Shown: positions 26,428 to 35,642, counted from the first letter of the stretch. The stretch: DNA of 64,000 nt from Odoribacter sp. (GCA_013824715.1 PNOH01000008.1:1-64000); one strand, 5' to 3'. Notes: generated by a model from the sequence alone, not told the origin. Program-made: numbers and translations.

Positions 26428-26504
26428 AAACAGCATCCGACTTCAAAAAGGCGGTTGTAAAAAAATATTTGGATAATCTGTAAATAAAAATCAGGACAGT
26501 TCTT

Positions 26505-26777
26505 ATGGATATAGTAGAAGCAAAACAATTGTTTGAGCAAAATGAGTTGGAAAAGGCATTACAAATCCTGAATGAGCTTATTGCAAAAAACGGGACCGAC
26601 ATACAGGCGCTGAATCTCAGGGGCAGGATTTATTATAAAATGCAAAAGTGGGGCAATGCCATGAACGATTACACCACAGTTCTTGAAATAGACCCCGTCA
26701 ATGCAGAGGCAAAATCAGGTTTGGCCATGGCCGGAAATATTCTGGGTTATTTTACTCCTGATATGTTTAATCCGTAA
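26505..26777 (+). CDS. Small TPR protein
   Basis: This 90-residue cytoplasmic protein has two tetratricopeptide-like repeats (EAKQLFEQNELEKALQILNELIAKN and LNLRGRIYYKMQKWGNAMNDYTTVLEIDP). TPR units mediate protein contacts; the partner is unknown. It is separate in style from the larger secreted TPR protein downstream, from which it is 153 bases away. Confidence 0.75.
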   Translation: MDIVEAKQLFEQNELEKALQILNELIAKNGTDIQALNLRGRIYYKMQKWGNAMNDYTTVLEIDPVNAEAKSGLAMAGNILGYFTPDMFNP

Positions 26778-26859
26778 GTAAATTCAGGTTTTTATGCACA
26801 GTTTTAAAAAAAATGTGGCCTCGTGTTAACAAATTCTTAGGTTTTTTGTTCTTAATTGC

Positions 26860-26867
26860 TATTTTTG
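26860..26867 (+). promoter_or_regulatory. -7 box TATTTTTG upstream of the TPR gene
   Basis: It matches TAnnTTTG, 63 bases before the ATG at 26931. It lies inside a longer frame that begins at 26856, which supports the downstream start. Confidence 0.45.
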
Positions 26868-26930
26868 GACTTTCTAAAATCTTATTTGGAATATTATATT
26901 ATTGGAAACCCTATTAAAAATGATAATTGT

Positions 26931-27932
26931 ATGAAGAGATTATTTATTGTTATAATGTTGTGTGTGAGTGTTCTGGCTGTAAATGCTCAGGAGGTGGAAA
27001 AGTCCTATGCGGAACTAAAAAATGAAGGAAATGCAGCCCTTACGAATAAAGAATTTCCCAAAGCGCTTGAGCTTTTTGAAAAAGCTTTGGTAAAATGGGG
27101 TGATCAGCCTGTTGTTGATTCTACCATGATCTATAACATGGGTTATTGCGCACTTAGTTCGAAAAACTATGAAAAAGCGGTGAAGTATTTTGATCAGGTG
27201 ATTGCGATGAATGCCATGAAAATAAACGCCATGTTTGGCAAAGCTGATGCTTTAAAAGCAATGAATAATAATGCCGAAAGCATTAAAACACTTGAATTGG
27301 CATATACTCTTGCACCTGCTGATGCAAAAGTGGCCAGTAAATTAACTTCTGCCTACACCAGTGAAGGAAATGCTGCCATTAAGAATAAGGAATTCCCCAA
27401 AGCACTCGATTTTTATGAAAAAGCTTTGGCCAAAATAGGTGACAAGCCAATTGCCGATACTTCCATGATTTATAACATGGGATATTGTGCCATGAGTTCA
27501 AAAAACTATGAAAAAGCGCACAAGTATTTTGACCAGGTGATTTCTATGAATTACAAAAAGGTAAGCGCTATGGTTAATAAAGCTGATATTTACAGACTTA
27601 CAAAAAATGATGCAGCAAGCCTGAAAACTCTTGAAGAAGCATACACAGTTAAGTCTGATGATCCGAAAGTATTGAGTAAACTGGCTTCATACTATGTAAA
27701 TGAAGCAAATTCATACTATTCGAAGGGTAGCGCTATTATTAACAAGGTTAACGGTCAAATAACTGCCGGTAAACTGAAAACCTCGGACGAACCTTATAAA
27801 CTGGCTGAAAAACAAGCTGTCGATGAATTCAAAAAAGCGTTACCATTGCTTGAAAAGGCACTGGGATATGATCCGGAAAATGCGAATGCAAAAAAGCTGA
27901 AATCTGCCTGTGAACAAGCAATTAAAAGTTGA
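26931..27932 (+). CDS. Secreted TPR protein with an internal duplication
   Basis: This 333-residue protein has a signal peptide (MKRLFIVIMLCVSVLAVNAQ), so export is likely. Two blocks of about 105 residues are closely related: the first has EGNAALTNKEFPKALELFEKAL and MIYNMGYCALSSKNYEKA, the second EGNAAIKNKEFPKALDFYEK and MIYNMGYCAMSSKNYEKA. Each contains TPR motifs; a third, more diverged set ends the protein. It probably acts as a scaffold in the periplasm. Partners are unknown. A very strong terminator follows. Confidence 0.85.
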   Translation: MKRLFIVIMLCVSVLAVNAQEVEKSYAELKNEGNAALTNKEFPKALELFEKALVKWGDQPVVDSTMIYNMGYCALSSKNYEKAVKYFDQVIAMNAMKINAMFGKADALKAMNNNAESIKTLELAYTLAPADAKVASKLTSAYTSEGNAAIKNKEFPKALDFYEKALAKIGDKPIADTSMIYNMGYCAMSSKNYEKAHKYFDQVISMNYKKVSAMVNKADIYRLTKNDAASLKTLEEAYTVKSDDPKVLSKLASYYVNEANSYYSKGSAIINKVNGQITAGKLKTSDEPYKLAEKQAVDEFKKALPLLEKALGYDPENANAKKLKSACEQAIKS

Positions 27933-27941
27933 TATGCAATT

Positions 27942-27991
27942 CACAATACAAAACGAGGCTATCCGAAAAGGTAGCCTCGTTTTGTATTGTG
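27942..27991. terminator. Strong hairpin terminator after the TPR gene
   Basis: A perfect 20-bp stem: arm CACAATACAAAACGAGGCTA (27942-27961) pairs with 27972-27991 around a 10-base loop. An internal TTTTG tract lies in the 3' arm. It is one of the longest perfect inverted repeats in the window. Confidence 0.85.
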
Positions 27992-28100
27992 TGGTAAGTG
28001 CTTGTCCTGATAAAAATCAAATCTAAGTCAAAATTGAAGACCTTACATTATTTTGAACGATATTTGGGATTCTTTTAATCAGATCATTAAGAGAACTAGT

Positions 28101-29108
28101 ATGATATACCATACTTTAATCAGCAAACTGGCAGCTATAAAGCATTTTGTACTGCTGATAATTATCTCAGCTATTTTATGCTCCTGTGTTGAGGATTATG
28201 AATTCAGTTACTTTCAATCGAAGAAAGTTGACCGCAGTTATCAGACTAAAAATGTAATCATTGTTATTGCCGATGGCCTTCGGTATTCCGAAGGATGGGG
28301 CGATTCTACCCATCGGTTTATGCCCCGAATGGCTGGCCAACTTGTTAAAGAAGGAGTGGTGAACACCCGGTTTTATAATATGGGTGGTACTTATACTTCA
28401 GCCGGCCATACCAGTATTACTACCGGAATCTATCAGTCAATCAATAACGGAGGTGAAGAATTGCCCGCGAATCCCTCTTTCTTTCAGTATTGGAATCAGG
28501 TTTACGGAACTGACCGGCAAAAATCGTGGATCATAGCCAGTAAGGATAAACTTGCTGTTTTGGCCGATTGTAATAACCCTTTTTGGCAGGGAAAATTTAC
28601 CCCTTCGGTTAATACTGGCATTGAAGGGCGTGGACTTGGAAGTGGTTATCGGGAAGACAGCCTGACATTGAAAACTGCCTTCGAAATTTTGAAGCAGCAT
28701 CATCCAAAAATGTTGTTGATCAACTTCCGCGATCCGGATTATTCGGCACACTCTGGCGTTTGGGCTAATTATGTGGCTGGGATTAAAAAAACTGACGAAT
28801 ATATTTTTCGCCTGTGGACGTTTTTGCAAAGCGATAGCATTTATAAAAACACCACCACTATGTTTGTAACCAGCGATCATGGACGTCATCTGGATTCTGT
28901 AGCCGATGGGTTTGCTGGTCATGGCGATGGGTGCGAAGGTTGCCGGCATCTCAGTTTTTTCGCATGTGGTCCCGATTTTAACCCTGGAGCTCTGGTCAAT
29001 ATTCATCGTGAACAAATTGATGTGCCTGTAACCGTTGCCGGGTTAATGGGTTTTGATTTACCCAATACTGAGGGCAATATAATGACAGAACTTTTCAGAC
29101 GCAGATGA
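28101..29108 (+). CDS. Alkaline phosphatase-superfamily lipoprotein (phosphodiesterase/sulfatase-like)
   Basis: This 335-residue protein has a lipoprotein signal ending AILCSC, so it is anchored in the envelope. The alkaline-phosphatase fold is shown by NVIIVIADGLRYSE (first metal Asp), TYTSAGHTSITTG (Thr or Ser nucleophile region), DPDYSAHSGVW (Asp, His) and MFVTSDHGRH (Asp, His), then GFAGHGDGCEGCRHLSF. The substrate cannot be told; phosphodiester, phosphate or sulfate esters are possible. The start at 28101 is preferred because it gives the shorter lipoprotein signal; a frame also opens at 28053. Confidence 0.8.
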   Translation: MIYHTLISKLAAIKHFVLLIIISAILCSCVEDYEFSYFQSKKVDRSYQTKNVIIVIADGLRYSEGWGDSTHRFMPRMAGQLVKEGVVNTRFYNMGGTYTSAGHTSITTGIYQSINNGGEELPANPSFFQYWNQVYGTDRQKSWIIASKDKLAVLADCNNPFWQGKFTPSVNTGIEGRGLGSGYREDSLTLKTAFEILKQHHPKMLLINFRDPDYSAHSGVWANYVAGIKKTDEYIFRLWTFLQSDSIYKNTTTMFVTSDHGRHLDSVADGFAGHGDGCEGCRHLSFFACGPDFNPGALVNIHREQIDVPVTVAGLMGFDLPNTEGNIMTELFRRR

Positions 29109-29205
29109 CCAGTTTCTAAAATTTACATATCCATATAACTCAATATATTAATTTGTATTACTTTTGCTGGCTACTCAGAAATCAACATTGGTTTGAATTA
29201 TTTAG

Positions 29206-29215
29206 GAGGGAGATC
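29206..29215 (+). promoter_or_regulatory. Strong Shine-Dalgarno before the permease gene
   Basis: AGGAGGG at about 29204-29210 lies at normal spacing before the ATG at 29216. Such strong sites are unusual in Bacteroidota, and it decides the start against an earlier frame opening at 29153. Confidence 0.6.
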
Positions 29216-30544
29216 ATGGATTTTGTGTCTGATTATATTTCAGAATTGGTTACTTTGTTTAATGAAATGGCGCCCTGGCTGCTCTTTGGGTTGGTATTTG
29301 CCGGTTTGTTAAAAGTATATTTTCCTCAGAAAAATATCGAAAAGTATTTAGGAAAACCGAACTTGCGATCAACTATAAATGCATCGGTTTTAGGTGTTCC
29401 TTTGCCCCTTTGCTCATGTGGTGTAATCCCGACAGCCATTTCATTTTATAAAAACGGAGCTTCAAAGGGCGCTACCAATTCATTCCTGATTTCAACTCCC
29501 CAGACTGGCATCGATTCTATTTTCGCAACTTATTCCATGTTGGGCTGGCCATTCGCCATTTTAAGGCCATTAGTTGCTTTTAGTACCGGAATTTTTGGGG
29601 GTGTTATGACCAATTGGCTCATGAAAGAAAAAGCTAAACCAATACCTGAGGTAAATCCGATGTTTGCCGGATTACGTTTGGATACACAAAAAGCCTCAAA
29701 ACCTGGAACTGCTTGTGATGTTGATGACTCGGATTGCCGTACCCCTCCAAAAAAAGAGGCACATGCGCTAATAAGAGCTGCAGATTACGCGTTTATCGAA
29801 TTGCTTCAGGATATTTCAAAATGGCTCATCCTCGGTTTTATGGCAGCCGCTTTGCTATCGGTTTTATTGCCCGATGGATTTTTCAGCATGTTTAAAGGAT
29901 ATGGCTTTTTTGAGATATTGATTGTATTAGCTGCTTCCGTACCACTATATATTTGCGCAACAGGTTCAATTCCGATAGCTGCCGTACTTTTAATGAAAGG
30001 GGTGTCGCCTGGCGCTGCCCTGGTTTTTATGATGGCTGGCCCGGCTACCAATGTGGCAACCATTACTGTTCTTGCCAAAACAATGGGAAAGAAATCACTT
30101 TTCATTTATCTGGGTTCAATTATTGGCGGTGCAATTTTCTTCGGAATGCTTATCAACTGGCTGATTCCTGCCGATTTTATCCTGAGTAAAATGACTCATG
30201 ATCATGGTGATGGAATGGCTCATGAAATGCTGCCAAAATGGGTTGGAATAACCTCATCGGTAGTTTTGGTTATTTCAATTGTTGCCGGATATTTTTTTGA
30301 AAGAATTAAAAAAAATAAGAAAATGACTAAAGAAACTTTTCAGACCATCGGGGTTGAAGGAATGACTTGTTCGCACTGCGAAGCCAGTATCAACCGTAAT
30401 CTGTTGAAACTTGACGGAATTGATGAAGTCGTTGCCGATAAAAATACGGCTCAGGTTAAAGTTAGAGGTTCAAAAATTAATTTTACTGATATTGAGCGGA
30501 TTGTGACCGATCTTGGATATCAATATAAAGGAAACATCAAATGA
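29216..30544 (+). CDS. DUF318-family permease with C-terminal HMA domain (probable metal efflux)
   Basis: This 442-residue inner-membrane protein begins with MDFVSDYISELVTLFNEMAPWLLFG and holds the permease signature PLPLCSCGVIPTAISFYKNGAS near residues 62-83. A second half follows (PLYICATGSIPIAAVLLMKG; MAGPATNVATITVL). A His-rich loop (HDHGDGMAHEM) precedes the last helix, and an HMA domain with MTCSHCEAS (CxxC) ends the protein. This matches SO_0444-type copper/zinc efflux permeases and ArsP relatives. The fused metal-binding domain points to Cu, Zn or similar export. It overlaps the next gene by four bases. Confidence 0.88.
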   Translation: MDFVSDYISELVTLFNEMAPWLLFGLVFAGLLKVYFPQKNIEKYLGKPNLRSTINASVLGVPLPLCSCGVIPTAISFYKNGASKGATNSFLISTPQTGIDSIFATYSMLGWPFAILRPLVAFSTGIFGGVMTNWLMKEKAKPIPEVNPMFAGLRLDTQKASKPGTACDVDDSDCRTPPKKEAHALIRAADYAFIELLQDISKWLILGFMAAALLSVLLPDGFFSMFKGYGFFEILIVLAASVPLYICATGSIPIAAVLLMKGVSPGAALVFMMAGPATNVATITVLAKTMGKKSLFIYLGSIIGGAIFFGMLINWLIPADFILSKMTHDHGDGMAHEMLPKWVGITSSVVLVISIVAGYFFERIKKNKKMTKETFQTIGVEGMTCSHCEASINRNLLKLDGIDEVVADKNTAQVKVRGSKINFTDIERIVTDLGYQYKGNIK

Positions 30545-31125
30545 ACTGGATAGATTACTCGTTGGCAGTTTTAATCAGTATGCCCATTTTGGCAACATTT
30601 GTGTTGGGGGCTTTTTTAGCAAAAAGTGGAAAACATGCTTTAGGAAACCCAACCATTCATCCGCTATTATTTTTCACAGGAAAGTTTTTTCTTTTTGGTG
30701 TTTGGGCTTTGTTTGCTGTAATTGCTTTATTTCCCGAATTCCGAAATATCGTTCCTCTTTTAATTCAGGAACAGACGCCGGATGTTCAAAAACTTTTAGC
30801 CGCTGTATTTCTGATTCCGGCCAATCTGATTATCGTTCCGGCATACCTTTCGATGGGTTTGATTACCAATATTGGCCTACCCACCGGAAAGCATGAATTA
30901 CGGACCAGTGGCATTTACAAAATCAGCCGCAATCCGATGTATGCCAGCTTTTTTTTCCTGAATACGGCCACATTTCTGTTTCTTCCAAGCATTTTACTTC
31001 TGATTGTCATGTTGTATGGTATGGTCGTTCATCACTTCATTATTCTGGGTGAAGAGAAATTTCTGGAAAAGGAATTTGGCGATGAATACAAAAAATATAA
31101 AGCAAGGGTTTCGAGGTATTTCTAA
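30541..31125 (+). CDS. Isoprenylcysteine carboxyl methyltransferase-like membrane protein
   Basis: This 194-residue protein has about five membrane segments. Its C-terminal motif is GIYKISRNPMYASFFFL, then HHFIILGEEKFLEKEFGDEYKKYKARVSRYF, the SAM-binding and substrate motif of the ICMT/PEMT family. Bacterial members methylate unknown lipids or small molecules. The ATGA overlap with the metal permease means the two are translated together, so a role in metal handling is possible but unproven. Confidence 0.82.
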   Translation: MNWIDYSLAVLISMPILATFVLGAFLAKSGKHALGNPTIHPLLFFTGKFFLFGVWALFAVIALFPEFRNIVPLLIQEQTPDVQKLLAAVFLIPANLIIVPAYLSMGLITNIGLPTGKHELRTSGIYKISRNPMYASFFFLNTATFLFLPSILLLIVMLYGMVVHHFIILGEEKFLEKEFGDEYKKYKARVSRYF

Positions 31126-31140
31126 AAAAGATAATCAGTA

Positions 31141-31875
31141 TTAGACTTGGTTTTTTTGTTCATTCTCTAATGCAAGTAGTCGTTTAAAGTGGTTTTCCAG
31201 ATGTTGGCGCATGGCTGTTCTAAACTTATCAGCATCTCGCAACCTCAGCACTTCAACGAGTTGTTTGTGAGAAACATACTTAATATTTGCAAAGGTTTTA
31301 TTAATTAATCCGCTGGTATATACATAACTGAAAACAGGCAAAAGCATCACCTGAAATCCTTTCAGAGTTTGATTACCAGTGATTTCGTATAGTTTGCCGT
31401 GAAAAAGGATTTCGTAGTCAATATCGAAAAGCGTATTTTCAGAGAGATCTGTCTCATTTTTTACAATTGAAAACAGTTCTTCAATATCTTCGTCTGATGC
31501 CCTACTCACTACCAGGTCAGCCATCCCAACCTCGATAACCAAACGTATTTCAAAAATATCTTTCAACGTGCCCTGGTTCAGAATAGTTGGAATCATCGAT
31601 TTCTGCAAAATGGATGACAGATCCGGACTTTTGATCACAGCCCCTTTATGTTTTTTTGATTCAATCAGTCCCATTGTTTTTAGTCGGGTCAATGATTCAC
31701 GGATGACAGTGCGGCTTACACCCATGATTTCAGCAAGTTCCAATTCTTTGGGAATTGAATCTCCTGGTTGTAATTCCTTGCTCGAGAAGAATTCGATAAG
31801 GTTCATTTCAACTTTATCAACCAGGCTGCGGGTATCTATAGCCTGTAAACCGGTGCTTAGATTATCTGTTTTCAT
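31141..31875 (-). CDS. GntR/FadR-family transcriptional regulator of the sialic acid locus
   Basis: This 244-residue protein has an N-terminal winged helix (PGDSIPKELELAEIMGVSRTVIRESLTRLKTMGLIESKKHKGAVI) and a C-terminal FCD ligand-binding domain (FEIRLVIEVGMADLVV; DYEILFHGKLYEITGN; MRQHLENHF). It is divergent from susC. A palindrome TATGT-N3-ACATA lies right after both divergent -7 boxes, as expected for an autoregulating repressor. The ligand is probably a sialic acid pathway compound; that is inference from neighbours. The start at 31875 (MKTDNLSTG) is chosen over 31917. Confidence 0.88.
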   Translation of the reverse strand: MKTDNLSTGLQAIDTRSLVDKVEMNLIEFFSSKELQPGDSIPKELELAEIMGVSRTVIRESLTRLKTMGLIESKKHKGAVIKSPDLSSILQKSMIPTILNQGTLKDIFEIRLVIEVGMADLVVSRASDEDIEELFSIVKNETDLSENTLFDIDYEILFHGKLYEITGNQTLKGFQVMLLPVFSYVYTSGLINKTFANIKYVSHKQLVEVLRLRDADKFRTAMRQHLENHFKRLLALENEQKNQV

Positions 31876-31923
31876 GGTAGATAAGAAAATAAGTAAAATT
31901 ATATTTGAACAATTCAATGTTTA

Positions 31924-31938
31924 TATGTAATACATAAG
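31924..31938 (-). promoter_or_regulatory. Operator palindrome and -7 box of the GntR gene
   Basis: TATGT-AAT-ACATA occupies 31924-31936, with AG following. On the minus strand the -7 box TATCTTTG lies at 31947-31940 and a weak -33 TTCG lies 19 bases further upstream. The palindrome begins three bases after the -7 box on that strand, over the expected transcription start. Confidence 0.65.
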
Positions 31939-31947
31939 ACAAAGATA

Positions 31948-32180
31948 ATTGTTTCTAAATTAAAAGCGAATATAAAAAGTAAAATATTTAATCCGATTGC
32001 TTTCCTGAAAATAACTTAACCAAATATTTAAGCGGAATATCAAATATTTATTCCTGTTAATTCTGCTTAAAAGTTAATCCAGTTAAGGGAACTGTTGGTT
32101 TTTTGATTATGTGAATATACAGGAACGTTTGGATATCAGAGTTTCATGTTAAAAATCATTAAAAATATTTTCAGAAAAAA
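31948..32180. other. AT-rich spacer between divergent promoters
   Basis: The gap between the regulator and susC starts is about 390 bases. This AT-rich part carries the 9-mer AAATATTTA exactly at 31982, 32022 and 32042. Variants CAATATTTA lie further on at 32198 and 32248. I see no coding frame. Confidence 0.5.
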
Positions 32181-32232
32181 TTTGGAAGTGAAAATTCAAT
32201 ATTTATCTTTGTTGTGTTATGTAGGACATAAG
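32181..32232 (+). promoter_or_regulatory. susC promoter with GntR operator palindrome
   Basis: -33 TTTG (32181-32184), a 19-base spacer and -7 TATCTTTG (32204-32211) are a textbook Bacteroidota promoter. Perfect palindrome TTATGT-AGG-ACATAA lies at 32217-32231, over the expected start site and 36 bases before the ATG. The half-sites match the site next to the regulator gene. Confidence 0.75.
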
Positions 32233-32267
32233 GCATTTTAGAATTTTCAATATTTAATCAAACTATT

Positions 32268-35200
32268 ATGAATAAAATTCTTGTAAAGCTGTCGTTGTGG
32301 ATGGCATTTTTGTTCTTGATGACTTCAGCCCAGGTTCTGGCACAGAAGACCGTTAAGGGAACCGTAACTGATGCAGATGATGGTTCAACGCTTCCGGGAG
32401 TTAGTATCTATGTGAAGGGAACTACTATTGGAACAATTACTGACTTTGACGGAAAGTACACTCTTAATGTTCCGGCCGGTAAAGATGAAATTGCATTTTC
32501 AATGGTCGGATATGCAACTGTCAACCAAAAGATTGGAAATCTTTCAATTATTGACATTGCTTTGACGACTTCGGTTCAGGCTATTGATGAGGTGGTCGTA
32601 GTTGGTTATGGCACTCAATCCAGAAGTAAGGTAACTTCTTCGATTGCAAAAGTCGATATGAAGTTAATGGAAACAGGTTTGCGTTCCAACCCTGCACAGG
32701 CCTTGTCTGGTACTGTACCTGGTTTGAGATTGGTAACTGCAACGGGAAGACCTGGCGCAGTGCCTGCACTTGTATTAAGGGGAGGTACCAATTTTGATGG
32801 TTCTGGCAGCCCACTTATCATCATGGATGGACAGATTCGCGGTTCATTAAGCGACATCAATCCTGAAGAAATTGAAAGTATGGAAGTATTAAAAGATGCT
32901 TCAGCAACGGCCATTTATGGAGCCCGCGCAAGTAACGGTGTGATTCTCATCACATCAAAGAAAGGTAAAGCTGGTGTATCAACTGTAACTGTAAAGGTAA
33001 AACATGGTACGAATTACCTGAATACACCTTATGATTTTGTTGATGCTGAAAACTACATTAAATGGGCACGTCTGGGTGCTGAACAAGCCATTAAAAACGG
33101 AACTTTAGCGGTAACCAATGTTGCTGGTGCAGGTCCCAGAGGAACAGGCAGTGTGTACAAAGATGCAGCGGGCAATATTATCGATGGAAATTATGATTCA
33201 AGAGCCATCTGGAGTGTGATGCGACTGGATGCTACCAACCAGGAATTATTAAGCCAGCCGGGCTGGAAACAAATGAAAGACGTGATCAAAACGGCTGCCA
33301 ACGGAAATTACGATCCCAATGGAATCCTATACGATCTGATTTACAAAGATTTCAATTATGGCGATTATGGATTACACAAAACCGCACAAACACAGGATTA
33401 TAACATCGGTTTTACTGGTGGAAACGACCGTGGAAAATATTTCGCGAATCTGGGCTACTACGACGAAGGTGGTTTATCACTCGAAACCTTCTACAAAAGG
33501 CTAAATTTCGCATTTAACGGCGACTACAAGATTAAAGACTGGTTAACCTCCGAAAGTGGCATTCAGTTTGCAAAGGCCAAATGGAAAGATCAATCGCTGC
33601 AAAATGGCGAAACAAACTATTGGGCACGTATGCTTTCGGCTCCTCCAACCATGCGTGGTACCAATGCAAAAGGTGAATTGCTACTTGGTCGCGATGCCAG
33701 TGACGGTAATCCGGCGTTTAATGTCGATAAATACTTCAGGGGTAATCAATCCGATAAATTCACTATGAATCAGGCTTTCAAGGTTGATATTATGAAAGGC
33801 TTATATGTGAAAGCAACTGGAATTTTAATGTATGATGAATCATTTATTGAATCATTCAATAAAGATTTCCGCTCAGGTGTGATGAGTCTTACCAATGTAA
33901 ACACGGGTTGGAACAGAACAAGGGCATCTTCAGCAAATTTTGACCGCACCGTTCGGCAAACATATAATGCCATCGCAAATTATCAGACCAAGTTCCTTGA
34001 AAAGCAAAGTATTTCAGCCATGGCTGGTTTTGAATATTTCGATTCATACAACTATGGAGTTTCAGCAGCAGGTTCAGGCGCCCCAACCGATGATTTCAGA
34101 GACCTGGGCTTAACACTGAACAACGCCGAACAACAAACCAGATCAACTGATTCATGGCATGCCAGAGAAAGAATTGTTTCTCAGTTTGGTCGTGTGAATT
34201 ATGACTATGACGAAAAATATCTCCTGGCATTTACTGTCAGGAGAGACGGCTATTCAAGATTAATCGGAGACAATCAATATGGCGTTTTCCCTGCTTTTTC
34301 AGCCGGTTGGCTTGTTTCGAAAGAAGATTTCATGAAGTCAACACAAAAATGGTTGTCGTATCTGAAAATGAGAACAAGTTGGGGTAAAAATGGTAACGTA
34401 GGTGGAATCGGTACCTATGAATTACAAGGTTCGTATGGTTCACAAACAGCATATAATGGAACTATCGGATTTTTACAGAGTGGTATTGCAAATCCTAACC
34501 TGAAATGGGAGAAAACCAATACAGTAGAGATTGGCGCCGATATGGGCTTCTTCGAAAACAGGATTTATACCTCAATGGCTTTTTACAACAGAATTACTAC
34601 CGACAAAATAGCCAGTGTATTGTTGCCTACTTCAGCGGGCGTTTCAAGTGTTCGTACCAACAACGGTAGCATGAAGAACGTGGGATTCGAGATTGAAGTA
34701 ACTGGCAAGATCATCCAGAAAAAAGATTTCAAATGGACGGTTAGCGGTAATGCTTCGTGGAATAAAAATACTATCCTGAAACTTCCTTTCAACGGAAACG
34801 AAAACAACCGTCAGGGTGGTCAGCAGATCTACGATCCGGCAACCAAGAAAAATATTTGGGTTGGCGGTTTGCAAGAAGGTAAGGAATGGGGAAGTGTTTA
34901 CGGATTTGTAAGCGAAGGTATCATCCGGAATGCTGATGATTTAGCCAACTACAACAAGGTTGACCTCGCTGCAGGTCAGGTTTGGTATAATGCAAGCGCT
35001 GGTAAACGAGTTGCCAGCCAGAAAATCATGACTGCAAAAGGACTGAATTTAGCTGGTGGCTGGATTCCTACCCAAATGGGTGACATGATTTGGAAAGATA
35101 TTGACAAAAACGACACCATCGATACTCGGGATATGGTTTCGCTTGGACGTGAAATTCCACGCTTAACTGGAGGTTTTACAACAACATTAAGCTATAAGAG

Positions 35201-35642
35201 ATTTACATTAGCTGCCCGCGTTGATTTTGGTATCGGACATATTCAACAGGATTTTATGCATTTGTGGGCTTTGGCCTGTGCTCAGGGAGAATTTGCCCCA
35301 ACAACAGATGTTTACGACACCTGGACAGTTGATAATCCGAATGCATCTCTACCAAGATATCAATGGGCCGATCAATTGAATACAAAAAACTACGACAGGC
35401 CGAGCAGCATGTTCTGGAAGAAATCGGATTACCTTTCATTCCGCGAAGTGTCATTAAGTTACAGTGTTCCAACAGCATTATTGAAAAAAGCTAAAATTGG
35501 AGGTCTGGTATTGACCGCTACGGGTCAAAATCTTGGATATTTAACCAATAAAATGCTGAATTTTCCAGAGCGTACCGGAAATCAAAATGGTGCATACATT
35601 ATACCAACACAATTGATCCTTGGTGCTGATATTACTTTTTAA
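32268..35642 (+). CDS. SusC/RagA-family TonB-dependent outer-membrane transporter
   Basis: This 1124-residue protein has a signal peptide ending VLAQ and a carboxypeptidase-regulatory-like domain (KTVKGTVTDADDGSTLPGVSIYVKGT). The SusC box DEVVVVGYGTQ is followed by a plug with IESMEVLKDASATAIYGARASNGVILITSKKGK, then a 22-strand-type barrel. With the SusD next door it imports glycans, here probably sialoglycan fragments or free sialic acid (inference from neighbours). It is the first gene of the sialic acid operon, 36 bases after the operator. Confidence 0.95.
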   Translation: MNKILVKLSLWMAFLFLMTSAQVLAQKTVKGTVTDADDGSTLPGVSIYVKGTTIGTITDFDGKYTLNVPAGKDEIAFSMVGYATVNQKIGNLSIIDIALTTSVQAIDEVVVVGYGTQSRSKVTSSIAKVDMKLMETGLRSNPAQALSGTVPGLRLVTATGRPGAVPALVLRGGTNFDGSGSPLIIMDGQIRGSLSDINPEEIESMEVLKDASATAIYGARASNGVILITSKKGKAGVSTVTVKVKHGTNYLNTPYDFVDAENYIKWARLGAEQAIKNGTLAVTNVAGAGPRGTGSVYKDAAGNIIDGNYDSRAIWSVMRLDATNQELLSQPGWKQMKDVIKTAANGNYDPNGILYDLIYKDFNYGDYGLHKTAQTQDYNIGFTGGNDRGKYFANLGYYDEGGLSLETFYKRLNFAFNGDYKIKDWLTSESGIQFAKAKWKDQSLQNGETNYWARMLSAPPTMRGTNAKGELLLGRDASDGNPAFNVDKYFRGNQSDKFTMNQAFKVDIMKGLYVKATGILMYDESFIESFNKDFRSGVMSLTNVNTGWNRTRASSANFDRTVRQTYNAIANYQTKFLEKQSISAMAGFEYFDSYNYGVSAAGSGAPTDDFRDLGLTLNNAEQQTRSTDSWHARERIVSQFGRVNYDYDEKYLLAFTVRRDGYSRLIGDNQYGVFPAFSAGWLVSKEDFMKSTQKWLSYLKMRTSWGKNGNVGGIGTYELQGSYGSQTAYNGTIGFLQSGIANPNLKWEKTNTVEIGADMGFFENRIYTSMAFYNRITTDKIASVLLPTSAGVSSVRTNNGSMKNVGFEIEVTGKIIQKKDFKWTVSGNASWNKNTILKLPFNGNENNRQGGQQIYDPATKKNIWVGGLQEGKEWGSVYGFVSEGIIRNADDLANYNKVDLAAGQVWYNASAGKRVASQKIMTAKGLNLAGGWIPTQMGDMIWKDIDKNDTIDTRDMVSLGREIPRLTGGFTTTLSYKRFTLAARVDFGIGHIQQDFMHLWALACAQGEFAPTTDVYDTWTVDNPNASLPRYQWADQLNTKNYDRPSSMFWKKSDYLSFREVSLSYSVPTALLKKAKIGGLVLTATGQNLGYLTNKMLNFPERTGNQNGAYIIPTQLILGADITF

